Shown here: one piece after another, positions 47,283 through 58,330 of the stretch | Position numbering within the stretch: position 1 is the first letter of the stretch | Layout of the letters: each line of letters starts with the position of its first letter | Source: Acestrorhynchus altus | Lineage: Eukaryota > Chordata > Actinopteri > Characiformes > Acestrorhynchidae | Reading direction: 5' to 3' | Assembly: GCA_034509495.1 (NCBI GenBank) | Contig: CM067504.1 | Location: forward strand, 3,165,453 to 3,229,452 | DNA length: 64,000 nucleotides | The notes under the pieces: model-generated | The model's database searches: none | Seen by the model: only the letters and a program-made list of their open reading frames with translations | What the model was told of the DNA's origin: nothing | Made by a program: the position numbers and the translations under genes

Positions 47283-47752
47283 CCAAAAGTCCAAACCATC
47301 CAGTCCAAACTGAATGGATCCTGGTTCAGTAGATGTGGTTCAGTAGATGTGGTTCAGTAGATGTTGTTCAGTAGATGTGGTTCAGTAGATGTTGTTCAGT
47401 AGATGTGGTTCAGTAGATGTGGTTCAGTAGATGTTGTTCAGTAGATGTTGTTCAGTAGATGTTGTTCAGTAGATGTTCAGTAGATGTTGTTCAGTAGATG
47501 TGGTTCAGGACTGAGATCAGCTCATTAGATTCTCACCAAATGTTGGTCTTTTGTCAGCTTTCACACCTGCAGTTTTGTTCTGGACCAAACCAGGTGATTG
47601 TGAAAGCACATCTGCCCATTATTAATATGATAAAGACATCAGCTGACTCCCAGCAATGAATGTTTGGCCGGGATTTGTCCCAAATTTGTCTTCAGGATTC
47701 CAGCAAATATACCATTACCACTACAAATATAGCCATTACTGAACCTAAGGGA
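47283..47752. mobile_element. Family H element copy 1, expanded by a 14-bp array
   Basis: CCAAAAGTCCAAACCATCCA starts the match to the 48.9-kb copy; after the 14-bp array the match resumes at CAGCTTTCACACCTGC, TATGATAAAGACATCAGCTG and ends at TACTGAACCTAA. The GGTTCGGACCAAA region is diverged (TTCTGGACCAAAC). Confidence 0.65.
47324..47509. repeat. 14-bp minisatellite GTTCAGTAGATGTG
   Basis: About 13 units, with G/T variants at the junction (GATGTG or GATGTT) and one shortened unit near 47470. The core matches the GGTTCAGTAGATCTGG phrase of the neighbouring family H copy. Confidence 0.93.
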
Positions 47753-48604
47753 CATTTTAAAAAGCTTGACTTTAAACACTAGACCTTCATCTTAAAAGAC
47801 ATCATCCAGTAAACGCTGTGAATTATTCAGCAGCTGCTATGAAATGTACATGTTCCTTCACTTCATTACACTGTGGTTTAGGACGTTAACACTTTAAAGT
47901 CGTGGCCATCACCCCAGACTTTGTCTTTCTGTCCTCTGTCTACTGTATTGACCATGTGGATTACCACATTAGCAGTCTCTGTTATGGAGGCGCAGCCTCG
48001 TTAATGGTAAAGGCAAACCCAGCCCAGGCCTAATGAGATGAGAATGTGTCTGCATGCGTCTATGCTGCTGTTGACTCAGATGTTCTGGGTAAACAGGACC
48101 GGCCCAGACCCCGCTGGAGCTCCATTGGCAAGGGCTGCGCACCCAACAGATTAGGCTAATGCCGGCCCGTGTGGAAGGCGGAGAACCTCAGCTTTCTCTG
48201 ACAGATTAGAGCCGCGGTCAGGCAGGGGGAGGGGTTGCCTGTGACAGGGGTTCTACCTCCTCCCACCCCAAAAAAGAGAGACAGGAGCAGGGGGCTTGGC
48301 CTGGCTTGGATCAGCTTCTTGTCGACAGGGGATAATCCTGTTTGTCACGTCACTCTAGGGCAGCGATCTGGGCAAGGCCAGAGCCATCAAGGCACAGGGA
48401 TTGTGCTCTGTGCTCCAGGTCACCTGTTTTACCTGACCCTCAGGGTGAAGGTGTTCAGTGATGTTCATGCTGATGTTTGTTGGTTTCAAACTCTACCCTA
48501 AAGACTAATAAACGGGACCTGATGTCCCTTATCTCAGTGCTACTGAATAATATTTAGTGTAATGAGGTTTAAAGAGGTTCTCAGACTCATATCTCACGTA
48601 CCAT
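47753..48604. other. Repeat-poor block
   Basis: GC-balanced between about 47960 and 48440, no gene recognised. Confidence 0.45.
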
Positions 48605-48866
48605 GTACACTATATGCTCAAATGTTCTTGGGAATGATGGTGCTCCATCCAATATTTCTGTTAGGAAGAGCTGAGGATGAGTTGAAGTGGAGATCATCTA
48701 AAAACCAGGCAACACTGGTACTGCTATAGCTGAATGCAATCAGATCCTCACAGCAATGCTCCAAGATCTAGTAGATAGCCTTACCTAGACAGTAGAGACA
48801 GTTAGTCCAACAAAATCAGAAGAAGCGATGAATAAGCAGTGTCCAATTACTTTTGGCACATGCCCA
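48605..48866 (-). mobile_element. Family C element, partial
   Basis: It has TGGTGCTCCATCCAATATTT, GCAATCAGATCCTCACAGCA and the end GTGTCCAATTACTTTTGGCA, in the order expected for a reversed family C copy. Confidence 0.6.
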
Positions 48867-48889
48867 TTTTTTTCACCTCCAGTTGTTCG

Positions 48890-49377
48890 ATTTGTGAAGA
48901 TAGGCTGCCTCAACTTGCTGTAACTGGTCCAAAAGTCCAAACCATCCAACAAAAAGGGTTTTCAAACTCAACCGGACCATGGTTCAGTAGATCTGGACCA
49001 ACATCACCTCTTTAGGTTGGACCAAAAACCCACAATTTGGTCCAGCCTAAAGAGGTGATCTTAGTCCAGATCTACTGAACCATGGTCTGGTTGAGTGTGA
49101 AACCACATTAGTCAGCTTTCACACCTGCTTTTTTCGGTTCGGACCAAATCGAAAGGCCTGAAGGTCCAGACTAAACAGCGTATGTGTGACAGCACCCTGA
49201 CTTAAACTTTATTACGTCCCACATCTGGACATTATGAATGTGATAAAGACAACAGCTGGCTCCCAGATAGCAGTGAATGTTTGGCCCAAAATGTGGCCTA
49301 CATCTAAGAGCCAAAAGTGGCCCAGGTGTGGCCCAAATGTATCTGCTATCTGACCTGTTACTGAACCTAAACTTCTT
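48890..49377. mobile_element. Family H element copy 2, with hairpin
   Basis: GGCTGCCTCAACTTGCTG to TACTGAACCTAA. It contains the long hairpin listed separately and GGTTCGGACCAAATCGAAAGG. Non-coding; superfamily not determined. Confidence 0.6.
48967..49095. repeat. 58-bp inverted repeat (hairpin) with 13-bp loop
   Basis: The left arm 48967-49024 and right arm 49038-49095 are reverse complements with four mismatches in 58. The arm begins CTCAACC and contains CATGGTTCAGTAGATCTGG; the loop is 49025-49037. Confidence 0.95.
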
Positions 49378-49478
49378 GCATCAATGCACCAAAATCTAGT
49401 AGAAAGCCTATATAGAAACTATATTAATACCCTTGATTGCAGAAGAAATGTGTCCCAATACTTTTGTCCATGCACTAA
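49378..49478 (-). mobile_element. Family C terminal fragment
   Basis: AATACCCTTGATTGCAGAAG and TGTCCCAATACTTTTGTCCA match the reversed left end of family C. Confidence 0.68.
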
Positions 49479-50457
49479 ATCTCATTTACCAAGTTGATGG
49501 GTTAAAATCGGTTCTTCTGCACGTGTTGGACCTTTGTTTTCCAATATCTAGTCGCTGTTTTAACTAGTTTTCCAACGAACAAATCATTTGAGGTCTCTAC
49601 GTTTTGCAGGAAGGTCCATAACCGCACATACGGCTTTCGCCTGATCTTTCTAGCAATGTTTTTAAATTCCTTATCTGGCACTTGTTTCATTGCAAATGGA
49701 AAAAGAAGTGTTCCACCCCTGCCACACATTACATTACTCAGCCTTGCCCTGACGAGCCTGGATTAGGAATATATGAGGATGGCTGTTGTGTCATTGGAAA
49801 GTAATATTTTTAAATCGTTTGGAAAGAAAATTCCAGAATCGTGCCCTGATGCACATTTAAGAAGTCAACTAAAAATCCACTTAGTGAGGCTGCCTTCCCC
49901 AGCCTGCCTTAAGCCCAGACATCAGTCAGCGGAGATGCTCTGGAGAGAACGGATTCAAGTCAAGAGACCCTCGGCACGGCGCGCATCTGGTGGGGAAGCT
50001 TTTATAGATCCGAGGTGAAATAGGCAGACGGGGAGGTGGGGAGAGGGGGAGGTGAGAGAGTGAGGCACTTCTTCGCCTCTCCGACTCTTGTGTGTGACAT
50101 GTGCCTCGGAGGCTTCACTTTTGGCAGGAAGAGCAGGCGTGACCTCTCTGCTTCTCTCCTTCGCCTCTTCCCGTGACAAAGTCGTGTGTCGCGCGTGGGC
50201 GCCCTCGTCACATCTCTCACCCCGTCTGGCCTGTCGAGGGGCATCCTGCCTGGTTCCTGGGCAGCGCCCACATAACGCCATTGTCTGTCGCACCAATCCG
50301 GCCTGCCTCCACTCGCAGACGGAGCCTCTGGCAAAAAGCCTCGTTGCTTTGGTTTGGATGAACATTTCCATAAAACAATATCTAATGACTTCGGAATCTT
50401 TGGAGAGGATCCCTTCAGTCGGTAGAGTCTGGAGATGCTATCTAGTGTACTTTTGAC
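49479..50457. other. Non-coding block, relatively CpG-rich at 49970-50340
   Basis: Contains GGCACGGCGCGC and TCGCGCGTGGGCGCC. No exon defended; overlapping frames on both strands show no domain. Possible regulatory DNA. Confidence 0.4.
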
Positions 50458-50720
50458 TAAATGGACAAAAGTATTGGGACACCCCCTTATTCATTCTGTC
50501 TTCTGTTTATCCTGCTTTTGTTGAAGCAACTGTCTCTACCTTCCAGGGAAGACTTTCTACTTGATTTTAGAGTATTACTGGATTTGATTGCATTCAGCAA
50601 CAAGAGTGTGAGCGAGGTCAGGATGCTAGATGATTACTGCCTAACCTCATCCACAACTAACCCCAAAAGTACTGGATGGAGCTCCATCATTCCAGAGAAC
50701 ACAGTTCCTCCACTCCACTA
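50458..50720 (+). mobile_element. Family C element, left part
   Basis: It starts ATGGACAAAAGTATTGGGAC, and continues with GTGTGAGCGAGGTCAGGATG and GGATGGAGCTCCATCATTCC. The right end is missing. Confidence 0.72.
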
Positions 50721-51827
50721 AAGAAGCACTAAAGAACTTTACTATGTCCTGTCGTCGTCACCTACACGGGCTGCGTCGCTCTTCTGAATTCTGCCTTGTT
50801 CAGAAGTTGTAACACTGATGTTTTTCATCAAGAATGGAATGGAGATCCTGAGGGACTGCCTGAGTTTGAGAGAGCACAATTGGTCGTGAACTCTCTCACA
50901 TCACACCCAGTGCAAAGCTGGCCAGAACTGGCATCTGTTAGTGGTTGTATTGGATCTGGGGATCTGTTTCCAGTTTGAAAAGAGGAGATGACTGGCTTCG
51001 CATGTATCGGAGGTGGCATGTGCTTGTCATCACTGTCCTAGTGTCGGGAGCATCGAGTGTGACGGGGGAGAGTTCTAGTGGGGTTGGACAACTGACACTT
51101 CCAAATTGGGATGTAAAACTGGGATAAAAATATATTGTTTAAATGAATTAATTCAATATCTATTTCAATCGAATGTGTATTTTTTTGAGGAATAAATTAA
51201 AGTGAGGAATTAAATGGATGTCTCACCAGGTTTTAGGGGCTTAACAAGACCTTCTTGAACTGAGGTGTGTGAAACAGAGCATGGACAGCACTAAAAAAGA
51301 AGGATTTATCAGAACCACGTCAAACCACTCTCAGCTGGTGCTTGGGAACAAAAACAGCGTTCCAAGGGTATGCCGCTGCAAAGATAGGGTCTGAGGTCTG
51401 AGGAGCAAAATGCAAAGGTGCAAATTGCTGAGTGCTTCACCGCAGGCCTGAGGCCCTAAGCAGCAGTTGCACACACTCCACACTGTCGCTCATAACCCCG
51501 CTAACACCCCTGTAATTGCCTGCTTGTAGGCCAACTATGTAATTTAGAACTGTATTCAAATGGCGTTAAGGTGATGACAGGTCATTCGCACCAAGATTTA
51601 AAGCTTTCCACCTAATCACATGTGCTCACCAGCATCGTCTTGTGTTAAAACCCACCCTGAGCTTTGGGTCTTGAGGGCCACCATGGTCCTGTGTCAGATG
51701 TGCTGTGAGGATTCTTTGCTGGCAGGAAATTGCACTCTTGGATGTGCACTCATCGGGGAAGGATGAAATGAGTGAGTGCTGTGTGTGCACTCGTGAATGT
51801 AGTGAACTTTGCATTCAGCAATATGGG
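50721..51827. other. Non-coding spacer
   Basis: No gene or repeat recognised. Confidence 0.5.
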
Positions 51828-52113
51828 GACAAGCATTGTCCTGTTGGATTAGAGCACCGGAGTGTGATCAGAACAGGTAGAACCTCGTTAACGTAATGTT
51901 GGGCTGTTAAAGTGCCTGTAATGAAGACCAAATTGCATCCAGACCATGACAGCAGGCCTCCTGGATGTGAAGTGTGACAACAGCCACGGTGACCACGGTG
52001 CTTCCACACTCGGATTTGTCCTCTCCACCAAGACAGCGGCAGGACTCTGAAGGCTCATCACTTGCAGTCATGCATCGCAATTGTTTGATTCCTTCTGGGT
52101 GCAACTATTTATT
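51828..52113 (-). mobile_element. Family A copy with 5' terminus and catalytic segment
   Basis: The right end is the terminus TTCCTTCTGGGTGCAACTAT. The minus strand encodes RCLGGEDKSECGS, the family's version of the segment around the second catalytic Asp (Asp itself altered here). It stops in the ALFQ/D block. Confidence 0.72.
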
Positions 52114-52784
52114 TATTTTGTTAACATTTTTTGGATTATAAACATTTAAAGACCGTTCAAATTTAAATTCGGCATCTGTCCAGGAGCTTTTGTTCTTCTT
52201 AAGACTCCAGAGTACCTTTGGTACCTGAACACAAAAGCAGTGAGAAGAATGCTGGGGAAGGAACATGTGCATCTCCCTCTGTATCTGCAGGTGTGTAGGC
52301 GTTAGGACCCCCAAGTTTCGCCCACTCAGCACTGTGGGTTGGGCCCTGGAGCCAAAGAGGAGTGACCGCTGGGAGAGTAAGGACAATGACCCTAGCCAGC
52401 CCCTCTCCGTGGGTGTGGGTGGGAGTCACTTATTCGCAATTCAGCCCCCGCTAAGACCCCCCAAGCCACCCACACATTCTGGAGATGCCTACCTGCCCAG
52501 GGAACCTCCTCACCCCATCTGTCCAGTTTAGGGAGTGGAGCTTAGGGGGGCAAGGGGGGAAAATAGTGTTGAAGGACATATGAAAACTGAGAAGCTCTCA
52601 GGAAGGAAGAGGAGGAAGGAGAGGGAGGGGCAGGTGATAATTTTAAAATCACTTTTTTTAATTCACATTTAATGAGGCTGTTAATGTGGGATTGCATTGG
52701 TCAGTGCTTCTGTCCTGTAGACGCAGACTTTGGTTTCTTGGTCTAATGATTACATAAGACTCTGTCCTAGTAAACACTGGCTAA
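52114..52784. other. Non-coding spacer
   Basis: Purine-rich near 52560-52630; no gene recognised. Confidence 0.5.
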
Positions 52785-53800
52785 ATAACCTTTAGAACCC
52801 TTTTGTGGGATGTTTTCAGAGTGTAATGGAATTTTATTCACCAAAAATGTTGAAAAGGTATTTTTAAGAGACCAGATTTTTTAGTAGATCTTAGGCTACT
52901 CAAAATGTGTCTTCATTTGTGACGTAAAAAAAATAAGACAATGTGATATTTGTGTGGATTTGACCATGTTCTTATCAAAACGCTACTTTATGCATAGTTG
53001 TTTTGGGCTAATAAAGCTTATAAAACTTTATTTGTCCAAAATCCTGTTGAAAATTGATCATCAGGGTGTTTTTAAGTTGAGTTATTGGTAATGAATGCAG
53101 TCCAAATCAAGAAAATCATGAATGTCTTGGTTATTTTTATCATTTATGTGTGTATCAGTATTATCCCTTCTCCAGATATTTATTCTGAAATTTGAAAGAC
53201 AAAGAAAGACAAAGAAAAAGAGCACACTCTCCATTCTCATTTCCCTCTATAACCAAATATCTGTGTCAATTACATCATTCACCCCGCCCCCTCTCTCTGA
53301 TCAGTCAGAGTCTGTATGCAGGTTGATCATCAGCCCCGCCCCCTCTCTCTGATCAGTCAGAGTCTGTATGCAGGTTGAGCATCAAACCCCGCCCCCTCTC
53401 TCTGATCAGTCAGAGTCTGTATGCAGGTTGAGCATCAGCCCCGCCCCCTCTCTCTGATCAGTCAGAGTCTGTATGCAGGTTGAGCATCAGCCCCGCCCCC
53501 TCTCTCCGATCAGTCAGAGTCTGTATGCAGGTTGAGCTTCAGCCCCGCCCCCTCTCTCTGATCAGTCAGAGTCTGTATGCAGGTTGAGGATGCACATGTA
53601 CAGAGCAGTAAACATGCACTGGAAGTTCCTTTGGCATTTAAACTGGGATTTAATTCATTCTGGAAAGGAGTGAATTGAAGCCATGGTCTTGTAGTCTTGT
53701 AGTTTGTTGTGATGGGTGTATCATGTCTGTAGGTTACTCTGATCCTGAGTTATGAAGCCTAGAAAATGGATTTGTATCTGGGGTTTGAAGAGTTAACAGG
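52785..53800 (+). mobile_element. Family D element, longest copy, with six-unit array
   Basis: It starts AACCTTTAGAACCC as in other copies; an AT-rich body includes TTGATCATCAGGGTGTTTTT and CTGAAATTTGAAAG, then CCATTCTCATTTCCCTCTAT, the 52-bp array, AGTAAACATGCACTGGAAG, and a 3' part (TGTAGGTTACTCTGATCCTG, GTTATGAAGCCTAGAAAATG) that recurs reversed at 60.95 and 57.45 kb. No coding capacity. Confidence 0.75.
53282..53590. repeat. 52-bp tandem array, six units
   Basis: CCCCGCC starts units at 53282, 53334, 53387, 53439, 53491 and 53543. Each unit runs through CTCTCTCTGATCAGTCAGAG and TCTGTATGCAGGTTGAGCAT. Units are nearly identical, so amplification is recent. Confidence 0.95.
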
Positions 53801-54800
53801 CGTTCCTAAGTAAGTGTTGCAAATAATGCAATCGAATGGCCCCCATTGAACATGGGTAGATTGGTGGCCACTAGTTCCAGGTCAGCGTTTCCTGCCAGTG
53901 ATGCCGTGTGACATAAGTAATGAACACTACAGGGCTTCCACTGCTAATCAAGTTACAGGAATCTGTTGGCAGAGCTCGGCCTTCTCTGTAAGGAGGGAAG
54001 GAGTGAGGGTGGGATGGAGGGAGCAGCAGATCCTTTCAGCACTTGGAGCCGTGTAAGCTCTGACTCACAGCTCAAGCGTGGGAAAGGCCTTCATCTGACA
54101 ATAAGCAGACCTACCTCAGCACGCCTTGCTGGACCCATCCCATGATCCCTTGGGGCTGGGGAGCTGGAGACGGCCGAGGTCAGGCGGGGAGAGCCCCCCG
54201 TGGCTGCACAGGCCGCTGTTTGTTTGGTTAATGTGAACCCAAATAATTCCTGTCAGGATCTGTTCCAGAGCAACTCCGCTCAGCCCTTTTTATGTCCGCT
54301 AACGGAAACATGCTCTGCCGAGGTGGGAGTTCCTATTGAAACAGCTGCTCTTCTGGACAGGAATGGATAAAGTGATCCCAATGTGCTGCGTGTTGTTTAT
54401 TCAGTCATGTCTAATCACGTTCTCGGCTCTCGCCGCGGTGACGTCACGCGTGGTCTGCTGTAGCACAGCTGATTGATGAGCTAATTATCACAGTCTGCAG
54501 ACGCCAGCTCAGGTGTTGTGTGTTGGGGCATCAGCAGGGAAAGGCAAAGGAATGCTGTCCAGTTCCCTTCCTATAAAAAATGAAGCCACACAGCACACCA
54601 GGGATGGAGCCAGACTCCACAGCTCATTTGGTTAGACCCACCTCCACTTTTAGAAAATTGGACAACTGAGACCACGCTGATGAAGCATAAAGTCTCTAGG
54701 TTGGTTCCAGCCAAACCTGTCAGTCATTTAATTCCTAAGTATAGCCCGGCCTTCTTCCGATATCACAAAAAAATCCAGTGATTGCACAGGGAAACCTGAA
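53801..54800. promoter_or_regulatory. Repeat-poor block, possible regulatory element
   Basis: There are no transposon matches. In about 130 bp it has a full CRE palindrome TGACGTCA (54439-54446), a TGATTGATGAG Pbx/Hox-like site and a CTAATTATC homeodomain-type site (54470-54490). Motif presence alone is weak evidence; no conservation data were available. Confidence 0.35.
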
Positions 54801-54905
54801 GGTTAGGATGCCTTCCCTGGACAGCAGAGATTAACTCTATTTAATACCCTTGATTTCAGAAGAAACGGTGAATAAGCAGGTGTCCCAATACTTTTGTCCT
54901 TGTAG
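54801..54905 (-). mobile_element. Family C terminal fragment
   Basis: AATACCCTTGATTTCAGAAG and GGTGTCCCAATACTTTTGTC. Confidence 0.7.
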
Positions 54906-55273
54906 TTTTTCATGTATTAACTGAAGACTAAATTAGACTGTCTGAAAAGCCTGGAATTCACTTTAGAAGTGTATTAATAAATGCTTTATTGATCGTCACT
55001 AATTACGTCTAATAACTTTACAATTTCTTTAATGTAGTCTAACACTAACATGGTCAAAAACATGATTCATGATCTTAACCATGAATCTGTTCCTATATTT
55101 CATTGGAAAGTTTACAGTTCATAAACTTAAAACTCTATAAAATGTACCAAGCAATCAATGGGGTTGTTCCCTAAGGCTTATATTTTTAGTTTAAAAGGGA
55201 AATTTCATGTTTCATTGTCATTTAATTATGTTGAAATTAAATGTAGTGTATTTTTGAAAATGATTACACTGCA

Positions 55274-55323
<50 letters not shown>

Positions 55324-56718
55324 ATTATAATTAACAATATTGTTGTTAAATATATTGTTGTTGCTATTATGATATTAGTGGTAGTAATCAATTTATATTG
55401 TGTTAATTACACAATAATGGGATTAATTGTGATGAATGTCATAGTCAGAGTGTAGTTTTGCTGATTTTTGAAATATGATTTCAGGCAGTCTTGAAAGATT
55501 TCGCTCCTGAGGTTTAGCCACAGAACAGAAAATGTAAAGGTGAAAATGAACGTTTAAACATCTGTTCTGAGGAGGGAGAACCGGACGAGCAGGTAGCAGT
55601 GAAAGAGTGAGTTAGTTAGTTATATGGTTGAATCCATATTTCACCATAAATAGATGTGATCTACCTTCTGAACCATCTCATCACCCAAGCACAATGTGCC
55701 ATGTTTACATCGTTAAACGAAACCCCTAATACGTAGTATTATATGCAGTATTTACAGTAAAGAGAGAAGGAGTTACGGGAGCAATTTGGGGACAAATATG
55801 GAAAAAAAATGCATTGATACATAAAAAACACAACACTTTCCAGATGAATTCTGTGTGTTAAGGTGTTAACTTTGACAGTACAGTACGTCACTTACACTGA
55901 ATTCCACTGCAGCAGTAACAGAACAACCCCTCAACACTTCTGTGTGATGCTCTACAGCGCTGTTTGGGGATTCCTCACTCATCTGGTTAATTACAGTGCA
56001 CACAGTGAGTTTACAGGTTTCATTTGATAGCTGGAGATAATTACATCCCTTTGATCCTGAAGATCTGCAGGCAGGTGTAATAATGACCATGAATGAAGGG
56101 AGGTTACCACAATTAACTGCTGTAAAGTGCAGAAAAGATCTAAACAAACCAGCCCCCGGCTTCCCCCTTTCAGCGTGGCACACTGACCTCCTATTATGGG
56201 GGCAATTGCATGAAAATGCACAAACACCAAGGTGAGCCTGGAGGCTTTTACAGAGCACCAGTGACTGACAGCTCTCCACCTTCGTGCTCCTGCTCCTCAT
56301 CAATCACTCCCAGGCCCTGGAATCCTCCCCTCCTCACAGCTACGTTCAGCTCCACAAGGCTGTAAAACGGACAGACACACCCGTTCTCCTCCCTCAGCCA
56401 TTCCCTCACCCGCTGCGCTCGCATACAAACCGCCTCCAATACTACATGACCCTTAACAGCTGCTTCCAGTTACGAAATAAAGTGTGTTTTACTGGTTTAG
56501 ACGTTTTCACCCATAAATTCAAAGTATTACCACCATAATGACATGCAAATTGAATTTGCATATTCAAACCAAAACAGACTATCTTCTACATATGAACACA
56601 GCTGTTGGTGGTAATGCTGTTCATCGAATGCTACCCCCTTAACCTACGGCCTATATTAACCTTAGCCTATATTAAGTTATAGGAGTAAAAAATAAGACTA
56701 GACCTGGGCCTGGAGGGT
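54906..56718. other. AT-rich spacer, then mixed sequence
   Basis: It includes the (AAT)n array. The 145-codon frame on the minus strand at 55866-56303 has no recognisable domain. Confidence 0.5.
55273..55322. repeat. (AAT)n microsatellite
   Basis: About 16 AAT units. Confidence 0.95.
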
Positions 56719-57236
56719 TACATACAGGGGTTGGACATTGGTCACGTTAGTGTGGGAGGTTTCGTGGCTAAATTGGAGCAGCCTGATGGTCAATCTTCAT
56801 TAATTACACATTGTACCACTAAGAGCAGAGTGTGAAGGTTCAATTAGCAGGTAAGAGCACAGTTTTGCTCAAAATATTGCAATGAACACAGCATTATGGG
56901 GGACACACCAGAGTTCAAAAGAGGACACATTGTTGGTGCACATCTTGCTGGCGCATCTGTGACCAAGACAGCAAGTCTTTGTGATGCATCAAGAGTCACG
57001 GTATCCAGGGTAACGTCAGCACCACCAAGAAGGACCAACTACATCCAACAAGATTAACTGTGGACGCGAGAGGAAGCTGTATGAAAGGGATGTTGGGTGT
57101 TAACCCGGATTGTATCCTAAAAATGTCCTTCCCAAGACGAACTGACGCTGTATTGGAGGCTCTAGTTCACCAAACTAATCAATTATTGTGGTCTTAAACC
57201 AGATGTTTCAGTTTCATTGTCCAACCCCTGTATGTA
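56719..57236 (+). mobile_element. Tc1/mariner element with intact TIRs, catalytic core deleted
   Basis: TACATACAGGGGTTGGACA at the left is matched by TGTCCAACCCCTGTATGTA at the right; the outer TACATA is symmetric, consistent with a TA target site. The interior + strand encodes EFKRGHIVGAHLAG and KTASLCDASRVTVSR, the first helix-turn-helix of a Tc1-type transposase. The DDE domain is gone: total length is about 518 bp. Confidence 0.85.
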
Positions 57237-58072
57237 CTACTGATCTAAGGTTTTAGAACACCCCAACAAAGGACAGTAAATCACCAGGGCTGTAAAATAA
57301 TAAAAAAAATATGTAATGGAATTAAAAAAGGTCTTTTTGGAGACATTTAAAGAGCACCAGCAGTGACATGATTAAAAACATGTACTAAAAATACCAGAGA
57401 ATCTCAGGACAGTGTTAGATTTAAGTCTTAGAACCCAAGATCCTCACTGTATGGGCAGTTACACAGCCATTTCCAGGCTTCATAACTTAGGGTAAAGTAG
57501 AGTAACCTACAGATATGATACACATACCATAACACACTACAACAGACTACCTTATCTATCCATGGTGGTCCCATCACTGTTTACACTGCACGAGAGATTC
57601 TGGACCAGGGCCATAGCTGGTGCACTAGTGCCAAAGTAGTGAGGTGGGATAAGTCCTGTAGACACTAGGTGGTGGTTTTGGATGAGGGTTGTAGCAGTAG
57701 CTGTATTTTGCCACGATCGCGTTTGAATAGTAATGAATGAGGAGATCAATGAATGAGCCTCATGACTCTAACAGTACAGGATGAGATGTTCCTCTGATGA
57801 CCCAGAGCAACAGGTGCACACGAGAGTGATAAAACAGATGTCGTCTGAGACCCACCAGTACCCTATCCCACCCCCATACAATGTCACTGTGATGGTACTC
57901 CCACGGACAGAGGGTCCTGGGTAGAGACACAAAAGGACGCACATGTCACAGACCCATCAAAGCAACAGACAGCTGTCCTTCACTGATGGCTCGACCCTCT
58001 ATCAGCTGCAGACTTACTGGGATAAATGTGCACTGTGTAGGGAAATGAGATGAGGTAACGGTAATATTGTTA
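57237..58072. other. Spacer with a family D fragment
   Basis: 57421-57530 carries, reversed, the family D 3' part (CTTCATAACTTAGG, GTAACCTACAGATATG). The remainder has no recognised feature. Confidence 0.45.
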
Positions 58073-58225
58073 TCAGTAACACTTCACAATAAGGGTACAT
58101 TAATTAACAGTACTTATGACAGTAATAAACATTAGTAACTGGTTTAGTAATGTCTCAACTAATTATTAATTCACATGAATTAAGACATTATTAAGTATTA
58201 CTAAATATTTGATTAATAAAATATC
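58073..58225. mobile_element. Fragment of the AACACTTTACAATAAGG-type DNA repeat
   Basis: AACACTTCACAATAAGGGTAC followed by TTAATTAACAGT and repeated AATTATTAATTCA phrases matches the terminus of a very common fish non-autonomous DNA element. Superfamily (often listed as hAT) not established from this sequence. Confidence 0.5.
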
Positions 58226-58295
58226 TGAGAAGGGGCCTCCAGTTGTGCACAGTATACTCTCTACCTATAACTAACAAGAGGAGTTATAACTAGCC

Positions 58296-58330
58296 TACAC
58301 TATATGGACAAAAGTATTGGGACACGTGAT
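58296..58330 (+). mobile_element. Family C left terminus
   Basis: ACACTATATGGACAAAAGTATTGGGACAC is found at 58297 on, the best preserved terminus of this family here. Confidence 0.68.

Noticed and set aside
49955..50371. 138-codon frame on the minus strand in CpG-rich DNA
   Set aside because: Overlapping frames of similar length on both strands show it results from few stop codons in GC-rich sequence; no domain.
55866..56303. 145-codon frame on the minus strand
   Set aside because: No recognisable domain, splice sites or poly(A) context.
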